Assembly (NCBI GenBank): GCA_023380915.1
Contig: JAMCSM010000167.1
Coordinates: 1-7,491 of the forward strand
DNA from: Actinomycetota bacterium
GTDB taxonomy: Bacteria > Actinomycetota > Humimicrobiia > Humimicrobiales > Humimicrobiaceae
DNA: 7,491 nucleotides
Direction: 5' to 3'
The position numbers and the translations under genes are program-made. Shown here piece by piece: positions 1-6,300 of this stretch. How positions within the stretch are numbered: the first letter of the stretch is position 1; every line of letters begins with the position of its first letter. Below the pieces are notes generated by a model. That model was not told the origin of the DNA and did not search any database. It saw only the letters and a list, made by a program, of their open reading frames with translations.

Positions 1-4
1 TAAG

Positions 5-76
5 AGCGGGAAACGGGATTTGAACCCGCGACTTCGAACTTGGCAAGGTCGCACTCTACCGCTGAGTTATTCCCGC
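5..76 (-). tRNA. tRNA-Gly (anticodon GCC)
   Basis: The reverse complement folds into a complete 72-nt cloverleaf. The acceptor stem is GCGGGAA/TTCCCGC, the D arm is ACTC-AGCGGTA-GAGT, the anticodon loop is TTGCCAA (anticodon GCC at 44-42), the variable loop has 5 nt, and the T arm is GCGGG-TTCAAAT-CCCGT with a terminal G-U pair. The discriminator base is U at position 5. CCA is not encoded, since CTTA follows, so it must be added after transcription. One oddity is that the anticodon stem CGACC/GTTCG has a C-U mismatch at standard pair 30-40 (window 48 and 38); related glycine tRNAs carry GGTCG there. All invariant D- and T-loop bases are intact, so it is probably functional. Confidence 0.96.
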
Positions 77-100
77 ATATAAAAGAAAAATATTGCATAT

Positions 101-129
101 AATATAAATAAATCTTATATCTCTGTCAA
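101..129 (-). promoter_or_regulatory. Sigma70-type promoter of the tRNA-Gly gene
   Basis: On the minus strand a perfect TTGACA (-35, window 129-124) is followed by a 17-nt spacer and TATATT (-10, window 106-101), five of six bases matching TATAAT. Transcription would start near position 94, about 18 nt before the mature tRNA 5' end at 76, which is a normal length for a leader removed by RNase P. The tRNA therefore need not depend on read-through from the upstream epimerase operon. Confidence 0.75.
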
Positions 130-165
130 TAGACTGTGAAAATTATGTTTTGTAAATATTCACTA

Positions 166-289
166 AACAGTGTTAATAATTTACTGAGCTGAAGTAGGAA
201 ATAAGTTTTAGATTGCTCTTCTCATCTTTGTAAAAACATTCTTTCAAACAAAGCCTCAAAGACAATCCAAACTTATTTCAAACACCGTT
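166..289 (-). repeat. Long imperfect inverted repeat, possible structured RNA or 3' end element
   Basis: Three nested sets of arms face each other in the gap between the epimerase stop and the tRNA promoter. Outer arms are 166-174 with 281-289 (9 bp). Middle arms are 198-215 with 263-279 (11 perfect bp, then about 6 more with one bulge). Inner arms are 217-220 with 259-262 and 226-230 with 249-253, closing an 18-nt loop. The imperfect positions, one in the outer arms and one in the middle arms, become G-U pairs when read as minus-strand RNA but A-C mismatches on the plus strand. This favours a minus-strand transcript, that is, the 3' region of the epimerase operon. No U-tract follows, so it is not a standard intrinsic terminator. 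It could be a 3'UTR stabiliser, a small RNA or a degenerate miniature repeat. The rest of 77-302 shows no coding potential. Confidence 0.5.
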
Positions 290-302
290 CACTTAGCATT
301 TT

Positions 303-1268
303 CTATATTTGTATTCTTGAAATCTGTTTTTTATTTTCAATATACCATTCAACGGTTCTTTTTAATCCTTCATTAAACGAAACTGCCGGTGTCCAACCGA
401 GTAATTTCTTTGCTTTCTCAATACCTGCCCAGGTTGATTTCATATCTGAAGGATGAAAAGCCTTATATATAATTTCCGCTTTTTTTCCGAGGAGATTTTC
501 TATCGTACGTATAACCTCTTTTAAATCATGCGGGTCATCACTTCCAAGGTTTATAATTTCAAACCCGAGACTTTTCTTTGCCAAAAATGTTCCTTTGCCT
601 ATGTCATCAATATAAGTAAAATCCCTGCTTTGTGAACCATCACCATAAACAATAATTTTTTTACCCTCGTCAATCTGTTTTATAAATCTGAATATTGACA
701 TATCAGGTCTGCCCCAGGGCCCGTATACGGTAAAATAACGGAGAATTGTTATGTCTATTCCATAAAGATAATTGTATGTATAACAGGTAACCTCAGCTGA
801 TTTTTTTGATGCAGCATATGGAGATATTGGTTCATTTACAGGTAAAATTTCAGTAAATGGCATCTTCTGGCCTGCATACAGTGATGACGTGGAAGAAAAT
901 ATAAATTTTTTAGATTTATATTTTTTTGCCAGTTCAAGCAGGTTAAGGGTTGCCATGGTATTTACCTGAAAATATATATAAGGATTCAATATACTTGCTC
1001 TTACACCCGCCCGTGCCGCCAAATTTACGATAATATCCGGTAAAAAATTCCTGACAATCTTTTCAACAGAATTTTTATTGGTAACGTCAACCTTTTTGAA
1101 CGTAAAGTTTTTTTTGGAGGTAAGGGTTTTAAGCCGTAAAAGTTTTAGTTGAACGTCATAATAATCATTAAGGTCATCTATTCCAAAAACCTCATACCCC
1201 TTATTTAAAAATTCCTCACATGTTTTATGTCCGATAAAACCAGCACAGCCTGTAATTAAAGATTTCAT
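303..1268 (-). CDS. NAD-dependent sugar-nucleotide epimerase, UDP-glucuronate 4-epimerase type
   Basis: This is a 321-residue cytoplasmic enzyme of the extended short-chain dehydrogenase/reductase family, close to the usual 320-350. The Rossmann nucleotide-binding loop GCAGFIG lies at residues 7-13, with acidic residues D31-D32 after the second beta strand for NAD ribose binding. LAARAGVR (83-90) and NDYYDVQL (34-41) are hallmarks of the UDP-glucuronate epimerase branch. The catalytic triad is the serine/threonine cluster at 125-129 with Y151 and K155 (YAASK). YGPWGRPDM (182-190) and RDFTYIDD (215-222) are the substrate-side motifs. The family interconverts UDP-glucuronate and UDP-galacturonate for surface polysaccharide or lipopolysaccharide; the exact substrate here is inferred. 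The start at 1268 puts the Rossmann motif at its normal N-terminal place, but no Shine-Dalgarno sequence precedes it. It lies 19 nt after the rhomboid gene and is probably the last gene of that operon. The usual SSSSVYG segment reads SSTSSLYA. Confidence 0.9.
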   Translation of the reverse strand: MKSLITGCAGFIGHKTCEEFLNKGYEVFGIDDLNDYYDVQLKLLRLKTLTSKKNFTFKKVDVTNKNSVEKIVRNFLPDIIVNLAARAGVRASILNPYIYFQVNTMATLNLLELAKKYKSKKFIFSSTSSLYAGQKMPFTEILPVNEPISPYAASKKSAEVTCYTYNYLYGIDITILRYFTVYGPWGRPDMSIFRFIKQIDEGKKIIVYGDGSQSRDFTYIDDIGKGTFLAKKSLGFEIINLGSDDPHDLKEVIRTIENLLGKKAEIIYKAFHPSDMKSTWAGIEKAKKLLGWTPAVSFNEGLKRTVEWYIENKKQISRIQI

Positions 1269-1287
1269 TTTATTATTTTATCATATA

Positions 1288-1914
1288 TTAAGATTTTTGG
1301 ATAAATCCCGAATTATTTTGTCCTATAATCTGTCTTGCTGAAAAAATAAAAACTGCTGAAATCACTCCCGCCAGGTGGCAGACAAAAACAGGAATACCCA
1401 CGCGGCCCAGAAGAAGAAACTGAAATGGAAATTTCCGGGTAATCATTTCATAAGATACAAGCCATAACATAAATAAGAAAGAAAATATACCGGCCGTCCT
1501 GATAATTTTATCCCTCCTGTTAAAAACCAGTTCAAGAGCGGTAATTACTATAAATCCATACGTAATTCCTGAAAGACCTCTTATACTTGTAATATTTACC
1601 GGGTGAAAAAACAGGACAGCAAGAATATTAGCCATCCAGATAATAAGAAAATATACCATTCTCCAGAGGATATTTTTTTCATCAAGAAAAAAATAAAGCA
1701 CAAGAAAGGGTATAACGTCAATAAAAAAGTGAAACACGGTAAGATGTGCAAAAACAAAAGTAAGGATTTGCCACCAATGCCCTGTACCCATGAAATAAAA
1801 AGCAAAATAATTGGTATTTCCACCAATAAAAAGCGGGAAATTGATAATAATCAGTATTAAAAAAAATAAAATAAAATCAAAATGCCCAATAAAAAAATGC
1901 TTAATATATTTCAT
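1288..1914 (-). CDS. Rhomboid-fold intramembrane serine protease, rhombosortase-like
   Basis: This is a 208-residue, strongly hydrophobic inner-membrane protein with about six predicted transmembrane helices. The catalytic serine motif is GLSG (113-116, S115) followed by ITYG. The partner histidine is H180 in the motif HLAG near the C-terminus, giving the rhomboid Ser-His dyad. The second helix contains H57 and H62 followed by D66, lining up with the HxxxxHxxxN oxyanion-side motif of GlpG but with Asp in place of Asn. Short length, the WxxLT...H...H...D pattern and RGLSG resemble rhombosortases, rhomboid relatives that process GlyGly-CTERM proteins. That sub-assignment rests on recalled motifs only, and no GlyGly-CTERM protein is visible here. 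The gene starts 8 nt after the ATPase stop; its Shine-Dalgarno AGGA (1924-1921) shares bases with that stop codon, implying coupled translation. Natural substrates are unknown. Confidence 0.83.
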   Translation of the reverse strand: MKYIKHFFIGHFDFILFFLILIIINFPLFIGGNTNYFAFYFMGTGHWWQILTFVFAHLTVFHFFIDVIPFLVLYFFLDEKNILWRMVYFLIIWMANILAVLFFHPVNITSIRGLSGITYGFIVITALELVFNRRDKIIRTAGIFSFLFMLWLVSYEMITRKFPFQFLLLGRVGIPVFVCHLAGVISAVFIFSARQIIGQNNSGFIQKS

Positions 1915-1920
1915 GTTTTA

Positions 1921-1924
1921 TCCT
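1921..1924 (-). promoter_or_regulatory. Shine-Dalgarno of the rhomboid gene, overlapping the ATPase stop codon
   Basis: On the minus strand TAGGA contains both the TAG stop of the ATPase (1925-1923) and the AGGA ribosome-binding core (1924-1921). It sits 6 nt before the rhomboid ATG (1914-1912). This is a good site and supports co-transcription and translational coupling of the two genes. Confidence 0.7.
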
Positions 1925-4466
1925 AAATTATGTTTTTTATTGTTTTTAAAATTTCAAACCATAACAGACTGAAAATCCCGCCAACAATTACAACAACCCA
2001 ATCATGTAAAGGTAATGCGGAAAAATAGAAAAATTTTTGTATCTCAGGCATATAAATTGTAAAAATTAATGCAGCCAGCGATATAAAAGATACAAACCAG
2101 ATTGACTTGTTTTTTGTTTTTATAATTTTAAATATATTTTGTGACCATGAAAAATTTACAAGGATTAGCAATATATTTGCAAAAACAAGCGTGGAAAATG
2201 TAAGAGCCCTTATTTCAGTATAACTTTTTTTCATAGCCAGTGCGAATAAAAAAACTCCAAGCACAACTGTCAGGACACTAATTCCCTGTAATAAACTAAT
2301 AGTTAATGTTTGCCTGTTAAGTAATGGCTCTTTTAAGTTCCTTGGAGGCTTTTTCATAATATCTTTTTCTTCAGGCGCCGATTCAAAAACAACTCCGCAT
2401 ACAGGGTCAATAATCAACTCTAAAAATGCAATATGCACAGGGAATAACATAATCGGCAGATTAAAAATAATAGGAAATAGGACCATACCTGCTATTGGAA
2501 TATGAATCGCTATAGCATAATCTATAGCTTTTTTAATATTTCCAAAAACCTTTCTTCCGGAATTAATACCATCTATAATAGAAGAAAAATCATCATTAAG
2601 AACTACAAGTACAGCAGATTCCCTTGCAACATCTGTTCCCCTTTCGCCCATAGCGATTCCAATGTTGGCTGATTTTAAGGCGGGAGCATCGTTTACTCCA
2701 TCTCCTGTCATTGCCACTACTTCCCCATTTTTTTTTAATGCAGTAACTATTTTCAGCTTTTGTTCGGATGTAATTCGAGCAAACAGGTTAACTGTTTTTA
2801 TCTTATCTTTTAATCTTTCAGCATCCATTTTTTCTAATTCTTCGCCTGTAATATATTGGGATGGATTTTTTAGTCCAATTTCATTCGCAACATAAATAGC
2901 CGTCTGGGGATAATCCCCGGTTAACATAATAATCCGTATACCTGCATCGTACGCTTTTTTTATTGATGCTATAACTGTTGGTCTGATGGGGTCGCTGAAT
3001 CCAATTAAACCTATAAAATTAAAATCAAAGTCATGCTGCCCTTCCGGAAGCCCTGTTTTTCTAAAAGACGCTTGAGCCACCCCTAATATTCTCAGTCCAT
3101 TTTTAGTCATATTCCCTATTGATACTTTCAAATTATTTCTTTGTTTATCATTAAAATGACAAAGGTCTGCAATAGATTCAGGTGAACCTTTTGTAGAAAT
3201 AATATAATTTTTTCTATCAGGAGATTCCCAAACATTTGATATAGCAAGTAAATTTTTTGAAAGAGGATACTCTTTTATAAATTTCCAGTTTAGATGTATA
3301 TGTTCTGTTCCTTTAAGATAATCTTCTCCTATCTGTTTTATTTCTTTTTCAATAGGGTCAAATGGGTCTTTTTGGCTTGCAAGAATACTATATTCTATAA
3401 GTTTATGGGCATCTTCAGATAATAAATCAATATTATTCTTGTCAATATTATAAAAAGTGTCATTTGCAAACAATGTTATAAGTTTTGTTGTATTTAAGGT
3501 AAGTGTGCCTGTTTTATCCACAGCCAAAGTTGTTATATCTCCAAGTGTTTCAAAGGCATATATGTCTCTGGTTAAAACCTGATTTTTTGAAAGTCTCCAG
3601 GCTCCCAATGTCAAAAATATCACAAGAATAACAGGAATTTCCTCTGGAAGAATTGACATACTCAATGTTAGGCCTGAAAGAATACCGCCAAGCCAGTTAT
3701 CCTTTATAAAACCATAAATTAAAATTATAAATGCGGATAGGATAAGACTGCCAAGAGAAATATTATAAACAATTTTTGATACTTCTTTTTGGAGCGGAGT
3801 TTTTTCATGGGTAATATTCTGAAGCGATTTCCCGATTTTGCCTATTTCTGTATTTGAACCTGTAGCATATACCTTTGCAATTCCTGTCCCTTGCACAATA
3901 AGGGACCCGGAATATACAAAAGGCAGGTCATCTCCACCAGGTTTTGAAAAAATTTTTTCTCCATCCCATTCTGATTTTCTTACAGGAATAGATTCACCTG
4001 TTAAAAGTGATTCATCTGCCAAAATATTTATACATGATAAGACAATAGCATCTGCGGGAATTCTATCTCCGGTTTTGAGAATAATAATATCATTACAAAC
4101 CACTTCTATTCCCGGTACTCTTTTTTGCCTGCCATCTCTAACAACTATGGCTCTTGGACTGGCAAGAGTCCGTAAAGATACAAGAGCCTTTTCTGTTTTC
4201 CATTCCTGATAAAAGACAATATAGATAATTACTAATATAAAGCTCATCAGGACAAGGGCATTATGGGGTTGACCAAGAATAAAGTAAACAATACCAATCC
4301 CAAGAATCAATAAAAGCATGGGTTCTTTTAAGACACTAAATAAAATCAAAGGTATATTGCGTTTTTTCTGGGATGGTAATTCATTATAGCCATTCTCCTT
4401 AATTTTCTGAATGGCTTGTTTTTCAGAAATCCCTTTAAGATTTTTTATATCAATAGAATTGTCCAT
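1923..4466 (-). CDS. Cation-transporting P-type ATPase (P2/Ca2+-ATPase-like subfamily)
   Basis: This 847-residue inner-membrane ion pump is full length for a P2-type ATPase. An N-terminal cation-ATPase domain (about 1-45) precedes M1-M2 (about 49-86). The actuator domain carries LLTGES (154-159), followed by M3-M4. The phosphorylation motif is DKTGTLT (317-323, D317 phosphorylated). The nucleotide domain includes KGSPE (426-430). The hinge motifs are MLTGD (514-518) and TGDGVNDAP (587-595). Six more helices follow (M5 about 648-668 to M10 about 822-842). Aligned by eye to SERCA, M4 reads PEEIP (274-278) instead of PEGLP, M5 has H655 where SERCA has Asn and I658 where SERCA has Glu, and M6 reads ELIID (683-687). 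One Ca2+ site therefore looks altered and the ion is uncertain (Ca2+, Mn2+ or another cation). There are no heavy-metal CPC or N-terminal CxxC motifs, so it is not a copper or cadmium pump. No Shine-Dalgarno precedes the ATG. Confidence 0.93.
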   Translation of the reverse strand: MDNSIDIKNLKGISEKQAIQKIKENGYNELPSQKKRNIPLILFSVLKEPMLLLILGIGIVYFILGQPHNALVLMSFILVIIYIVFYQEWKTEKALVSLRTLASPRAIVVRDGRQKRVPGIEVVCNDIIILKTGDRIPADAIVLSCINILADESLLTGESIPVRKSEWDGEKIFSKPGGDDLPFVYSGSLIVQGTGIAKVYATGSNTEIGKIGKSLQNITHEKTPLQKEVSKIVYNISLGSLILSAFIILIYGFIKDNWLGGILSGLTLSMSILPEEIPVILVIFLTLGAWRLSKNQVLTRDIYAFETLGDITTLAVDKTGTLTLNTTKLITLFANDTFYNIDKNNIDLLSEDAHKLIEYSILASQKDPFDPIEKEIKQIGEDYLKGTEHIHLNWKFIKEYPLSKNLLAISNVWESPDRKNYIISTKGSPESIADLCHFNDKQRNNLKVSIGNMTKNGLRILGVAQASFRKTGLPEGQHDFDFNFIGLIGFSDPIRPTVIASIKKAYDAGIRIIMLTGDYPQTAIYVANEIGLKNPSQYITGEELEKMDAERLKDKIKTVNLFARITSEQKLKIVTALKKNGEVVAMTGDGVNDAPALKSANIGIAMGERGTDVARESAVLVVLNDDFSSIIDGINSGRKVFGNIKKAIDYAIAIHIPIAGMVLFPIIFNLPIMLFPVHIAFLELIIDPVCGVVFESAPEEKDIMKKPPRNLKEPLLNRQTLTISLLQGISVLTVVLGVFLFALAMKKSYTEIRALTFSTLVFANILLILVNFSWSQNIFKIIKTKNKSIWFVSFISLAALIFTIYMPEIQKFFYFSALPLHDWVVVIVGGIFSLLWFEILKTIKNII

Positions 4467-4480
4467 ATAATAATTATATA

Positions 4481-4498
4481 TTACAAATTATATTGTAA
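4481..4498 (-). promoter_or_regulatory. Candidate ATPase operon promoter -10 inside an inverted repeat
   Basis: The segment is TTACAA, six bases, TTGTAA: a perfect 6-bp inverted repeat. Its six-base spacer (4487-4492) reads TATAAT on the minus strand, a perfect -10 hexamer pointing at the ATPase. Transcription would start near 4480, giving a leader of only about 14 nt before the ATG at 4466, which agrees with the missing Shine-Dalgarno. No good -35 exists at 16-18 nt; TGTCAA at 19 nt (4517-4512) is a weak candidate. The inverted repeat could be an operator blocking this promoter. Confidence 0.5.
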
Positions 4499-4511
4499 AA
4501 AGTACAAAAAC

Positions 4512-4540
4512 TTGACAGGTTTTTTATCCTGACATATACT
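4512..4540 (+). promoter_or_regulatory. Sigma70 promoter of the marR-type/efflux operon
   Basis: TTGACA (4512-4517) and TATACT (4535-4540) are separated by exactly 17 nt. This is a perfect -35 and a five-of-six -10 at optimal spacing, so it should be a strong promoter unless repressed. Transcription would start around 4546-4548, about 27 nt before the ATG at 4574. The interval between the two boxes is itself an imperfect inverted repeat, with arms TGACAGG (4513-4519) and CCTGACA (4528-4534). Confidence 0.85.
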
Positions 4541-4556
4541 TTGATTATCAAACTAT
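4536..4556. promoter_or_regulatory. Candidate MarR operator palindrome
   Basis: The core TTGATTATCAA (4541-4551) is a perfect 11-bp palindrome centred on 4546. Symmetry continues outward to 4536 and 4556 with a single mismatched pair (C4539/C4553), giving a 21-bp near-perfect palindrome. It overlaps the -10 box and the predicted start of transcription, where a bound dimer would block RNA polymerase. MarR dimers typically bind palindromes of about 16-22 bp and often repress their own operon. Binding by the adjacent MarR protein is inferred from position. Confidence 0.65.
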
Positions 4557-4573
4557 TTGAAAGGCAAATTAAA

Positions 4574-5020
4574 ATGAAAAATAACAGGAAAGAATGTGCA
4601 AGGGTTTTACTTGAGGTTATGCCGCAGATGTTCTGTGCCATCAAGGAAGTTGTCCTGAAAGAAAAATTTTCTGAATTTTCTATGCCTCAATTCAGGACGT
4701 TACGATTTATAAGAAGGAATAAGGAGATTTCTCTTTCCAATTTATCAAAACATCTTGGAACAGGGCTTCCTTCCACATCAAAACTTATAGATGGTCTCGT
4801 GGAAAAAAAATTAATAAAAAGAGAGAGAAACAACAAAGACAGGCGATACATAACAATAACACTTACTGATAAAGGGAAAACAGTAATGGACATGATGCAA
4901 AAAGTAGCCTGCAATTACCTGGGGAAAAAAATATCCCCACTTTCAGATTCCCAATATTCATTGATAATAGAGGCTATGAAAATATTAAAGTCCACTTTAC
5001 AGAATAATAATAAATTATGA
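4574..5020 (+). CDS. MarR-family transcriptional regulator
   Basis: This is a 148-residue winged-helix dimeric repressor, the standard MarR length. Numbered from the ATG at 4574, the helix-turn-helix spans about residues 52-78 (LSNLSKHLG then the recognition helix around STSKLIDGLVEKKL). The wing at about 82-98 contains the typical KDRRYITITLTDKG signature, with D89 and R90-R91. Flanking N- and C-terminal helices form the dimer interface. The ATG at 4574 is preferred because GAAAGG (4559-4564) lies 9 nt before it. A longer frame opening with TTG at 4541 would begin at or before the predicted transcription start and inside the putative operator. The stop overlaps the next gene by ATGA. The likely role is repression of this efflux operon, relieved by a small, possibly toxic or phenolic, ligand; the ligand is unknown. 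There are two cysteines (C8 and C20) in the N-terminal region and C113 in the C-terminal part, which leaves thiol sensing possible but untested. Confidence 0.92.
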   Translation: MKNNRKECARVLLEVMPQMFCAIKEVVLKEKFSEFSMPQFRTLRFIRRNKEISLSNLSKHLGTGLPSTSKLIDGLVEKKLIKRERNNKDRRYITITLTDKGKTVMDMMQKVACNYLGKKISPLSDSQYSLIIEAMKILKSTLQNNNKL

Positions 5021-6300
5021 AAAAAATTATTTTTTTATGTTGTGGGTTTCTTCTTTTCAGTCTTGGTAATGCCGGAGCAGAAGTGATAAAAAAAGGGGAA
5101 ACTCTTACGTTAACCCGATGTATATCCATTGCTTTAAAATACAGTCCAATTATTGCAGAAGCGGAAAATACGGTTAAGGTTAATGAAAGTCAGATTGGAC
5201 AGGCAAAAGCAGGCTATTATCCGCAGGTTTCAGCAACAACCAATTATTCCAGGCAGTTACCTGCAAGCCCGTCAAACGTAACTGTATCCAGTGGTGTATT
5301 CAACCAGTATTCTGCAGGACTTGGATTGCAACAAAATATCTATGATTTTGGTAAAACATCTTCAAAGATTAATATCGCAAAATCTAATACAAGAGCCTCT
5401 TATGCAACACTTTACAACACAGAGCAACAGGTAATATTTAATGTAACCCAGGCATATTTTAATGTTGGACAGACACAAAAAGTTGTGGATGTGGATAAAC
5501 AGGCCATTGCAGAATACCAGCAGCAGTTAAACCAGGCAAAAGCCGGGTATAATGTTGGAGTAAAACCGCTGATAGATGTTACAAATGCCCAGGTTTCTCT
5601 TGGAAATGCCAAATTAAATCTTATCAACGGAGAAAATAATCTTAAAGATGCAGAAATAAGTCTTAATATTGCAATGGGAATACCAAATCCACCATCTTAT
5701 ACATTAAAAAATACACTTTCTTTTAAACCATACAATATAACTTTAAATAAAGCTTTAACCTCAGCATATCAAAACAGGCAGGACCTTAAATCCCTGCATT
5801 TCCAGGAACAAGCAGCAGTATATAATGAACATCTTGCAAAGACAGGATACTACCCCACAATATCCGGAAATGCAGATTATGACTGGGGGGGACAGGATTT
5901 TCCACTCAGCCATGGCTGGAGTGTCCTGTTAACCTTTTCATTACCCATCTTCAATGGATACCTTACAAAGTATCAAATAAAACAGGCCGAAGCAAACTTA
6001 GAGGTTCTAAGGTCAGATGAAAACCAGTTAAGACAGAGTATATATTCTGTCGTCCAACAGGATTATCTTAACCTTCAATCAGCCATACAGCAGATACAGG
6101 TTGCAAAAACCACGGTAAAACAGGCAAAACAGAATTTAGACATAGCCCGGGGAAGTTATAAAGTCGGTGTTGCAACGTATCTTGATGTAACTACGGCGAT
6201 TGTATCTTATTTAACTGCTCAACAAAATTATATCCAGGCTCTGTACAACTATAGAATTGCACAGGCAGGGCTGGAACAGGCAATGGGGGTTATAAAATGA
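5017..6300 (+). CDS. TolC-family outer-membrane efflux channel
   Basis: This 427-residue protein forms the trimeric outer-membrane and periplasmic exit duct of a tripartite efflux or type I secretion machine. An N-terminal signal peptide (KK, a hydrophobic core at about 4-16, probable cleavage after NAGA at about 21) targets it to the envelope; no proper lipobox is seen. It contains two OEP halves that are internal repeats. QAKAGYYPQVS (62-72) matches LAKTGYYPTIS (273-283). LQQNIYDFGKT (104-114) matches FSLPIFNGYLT (307-317). AGYNVGVKPLIDV (176-188) matches GSYKVGVATYLDV (379-391). Each half ends in AMGI or AMGV (219-222, 422-425). Length is normal for the family. The start overlaps the repressor stop (ATGA, 5017-5020) and there is no Shine-Dalgarno, so translation probably depends on coupling. 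The partner is the adaptor encoded next. The substrate cannot be read from the sequence. Confidence 0.93.
   Translation: MKKIIFLCCGFLLFSLGNAGAEVIKKGETLTLTRCISIALKYSPIIAEAENTVKVNESQIGQAKAGYYPQVSATTNYSRQLPASPSNVTVSSGVFNQYSAGLGLQQNIYDFGKTSSKINIAKSNTRASYATLYNTEQQVIFNVTQAYFNVGQTQKVVDVDKQAIAEYQQQLNQAKAGYNVGVKPLIDVTNAQVSLGNAKLNLINGENNLKDAEISLNIAMGIPNPPSYTLKNTLSFKPYNITLNKALTSAYQNRQDLKSLHFQEQAAVYNEHLAKTGYYPTISGNADYDWGGQDFPLSHGWSVLLTFSLPIFNGYLTKYQIKQAEANLEVLRSDENQLRQSIYSVVQQDYLNLQSAIQQIQVAKTTVKQAKQNLDIARGSYKVGVATYLDVTTAIVSYLTAQQNYIQALYNYRIAQAGLEQAMGVIK
6285..6289 (+). promoter_or_regulatory. Shine-Dalgarno of the adaptor gene
   Basis: GGGGG lies 7 nt before the ATG at 6297, inside the 3' end of the TolC-type gene. 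It supports the ATGA-overlapping start (6297-6300) and independent or reinitiated translation of the adaptor. Confidence 0.6.

Noticed and set aside
1..302. tRNA-linked attachment site or genomic island boundary
   Set aside because: No duplicate of the tRNA 3' end and no integrase is visible. The tRNA 3' side faces out of the window, so this cannot be judged.
130..302. CRISPR array or small coding gene in the gene-free gap
   Set aside because: There are no regularly spaced direct repeats. The longest frame noticed there is about 15 codons, without a ribosome-binding site.
1603..1860. Plus-strand 85-codon open frame opposite the rhomboid gene
   Set aside because: It is a Lys-rich antisense shadow of a clearly conserved membrane protease, with no ribosome-binding site or recognisable domain.
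3838..4209. Plus-strand 123-codon open frame opposite the ATPase actuator domain
   Set aside because: It lies entirely antisense to well-conserved P-type ATPase motifs and has no family resemblance.
5040..5050. Paired cysteines C8-C9 of the TolC-type protein as a lipoprotein lipobox
   Set aside because: They sit within the hydrophobic core too early for signal peptidase II, and a normal signal peptidase I site (NAGA) follows.
5203..5565. Repeated nucleotide stretch around CAGGCAAAAGC (near 5201 and 5537) as a mobile or direct repeat
   Set aside because: It reflects the recurring QAKAGY coding motif of the TolC-family helical repeats, not a separate DNA element.
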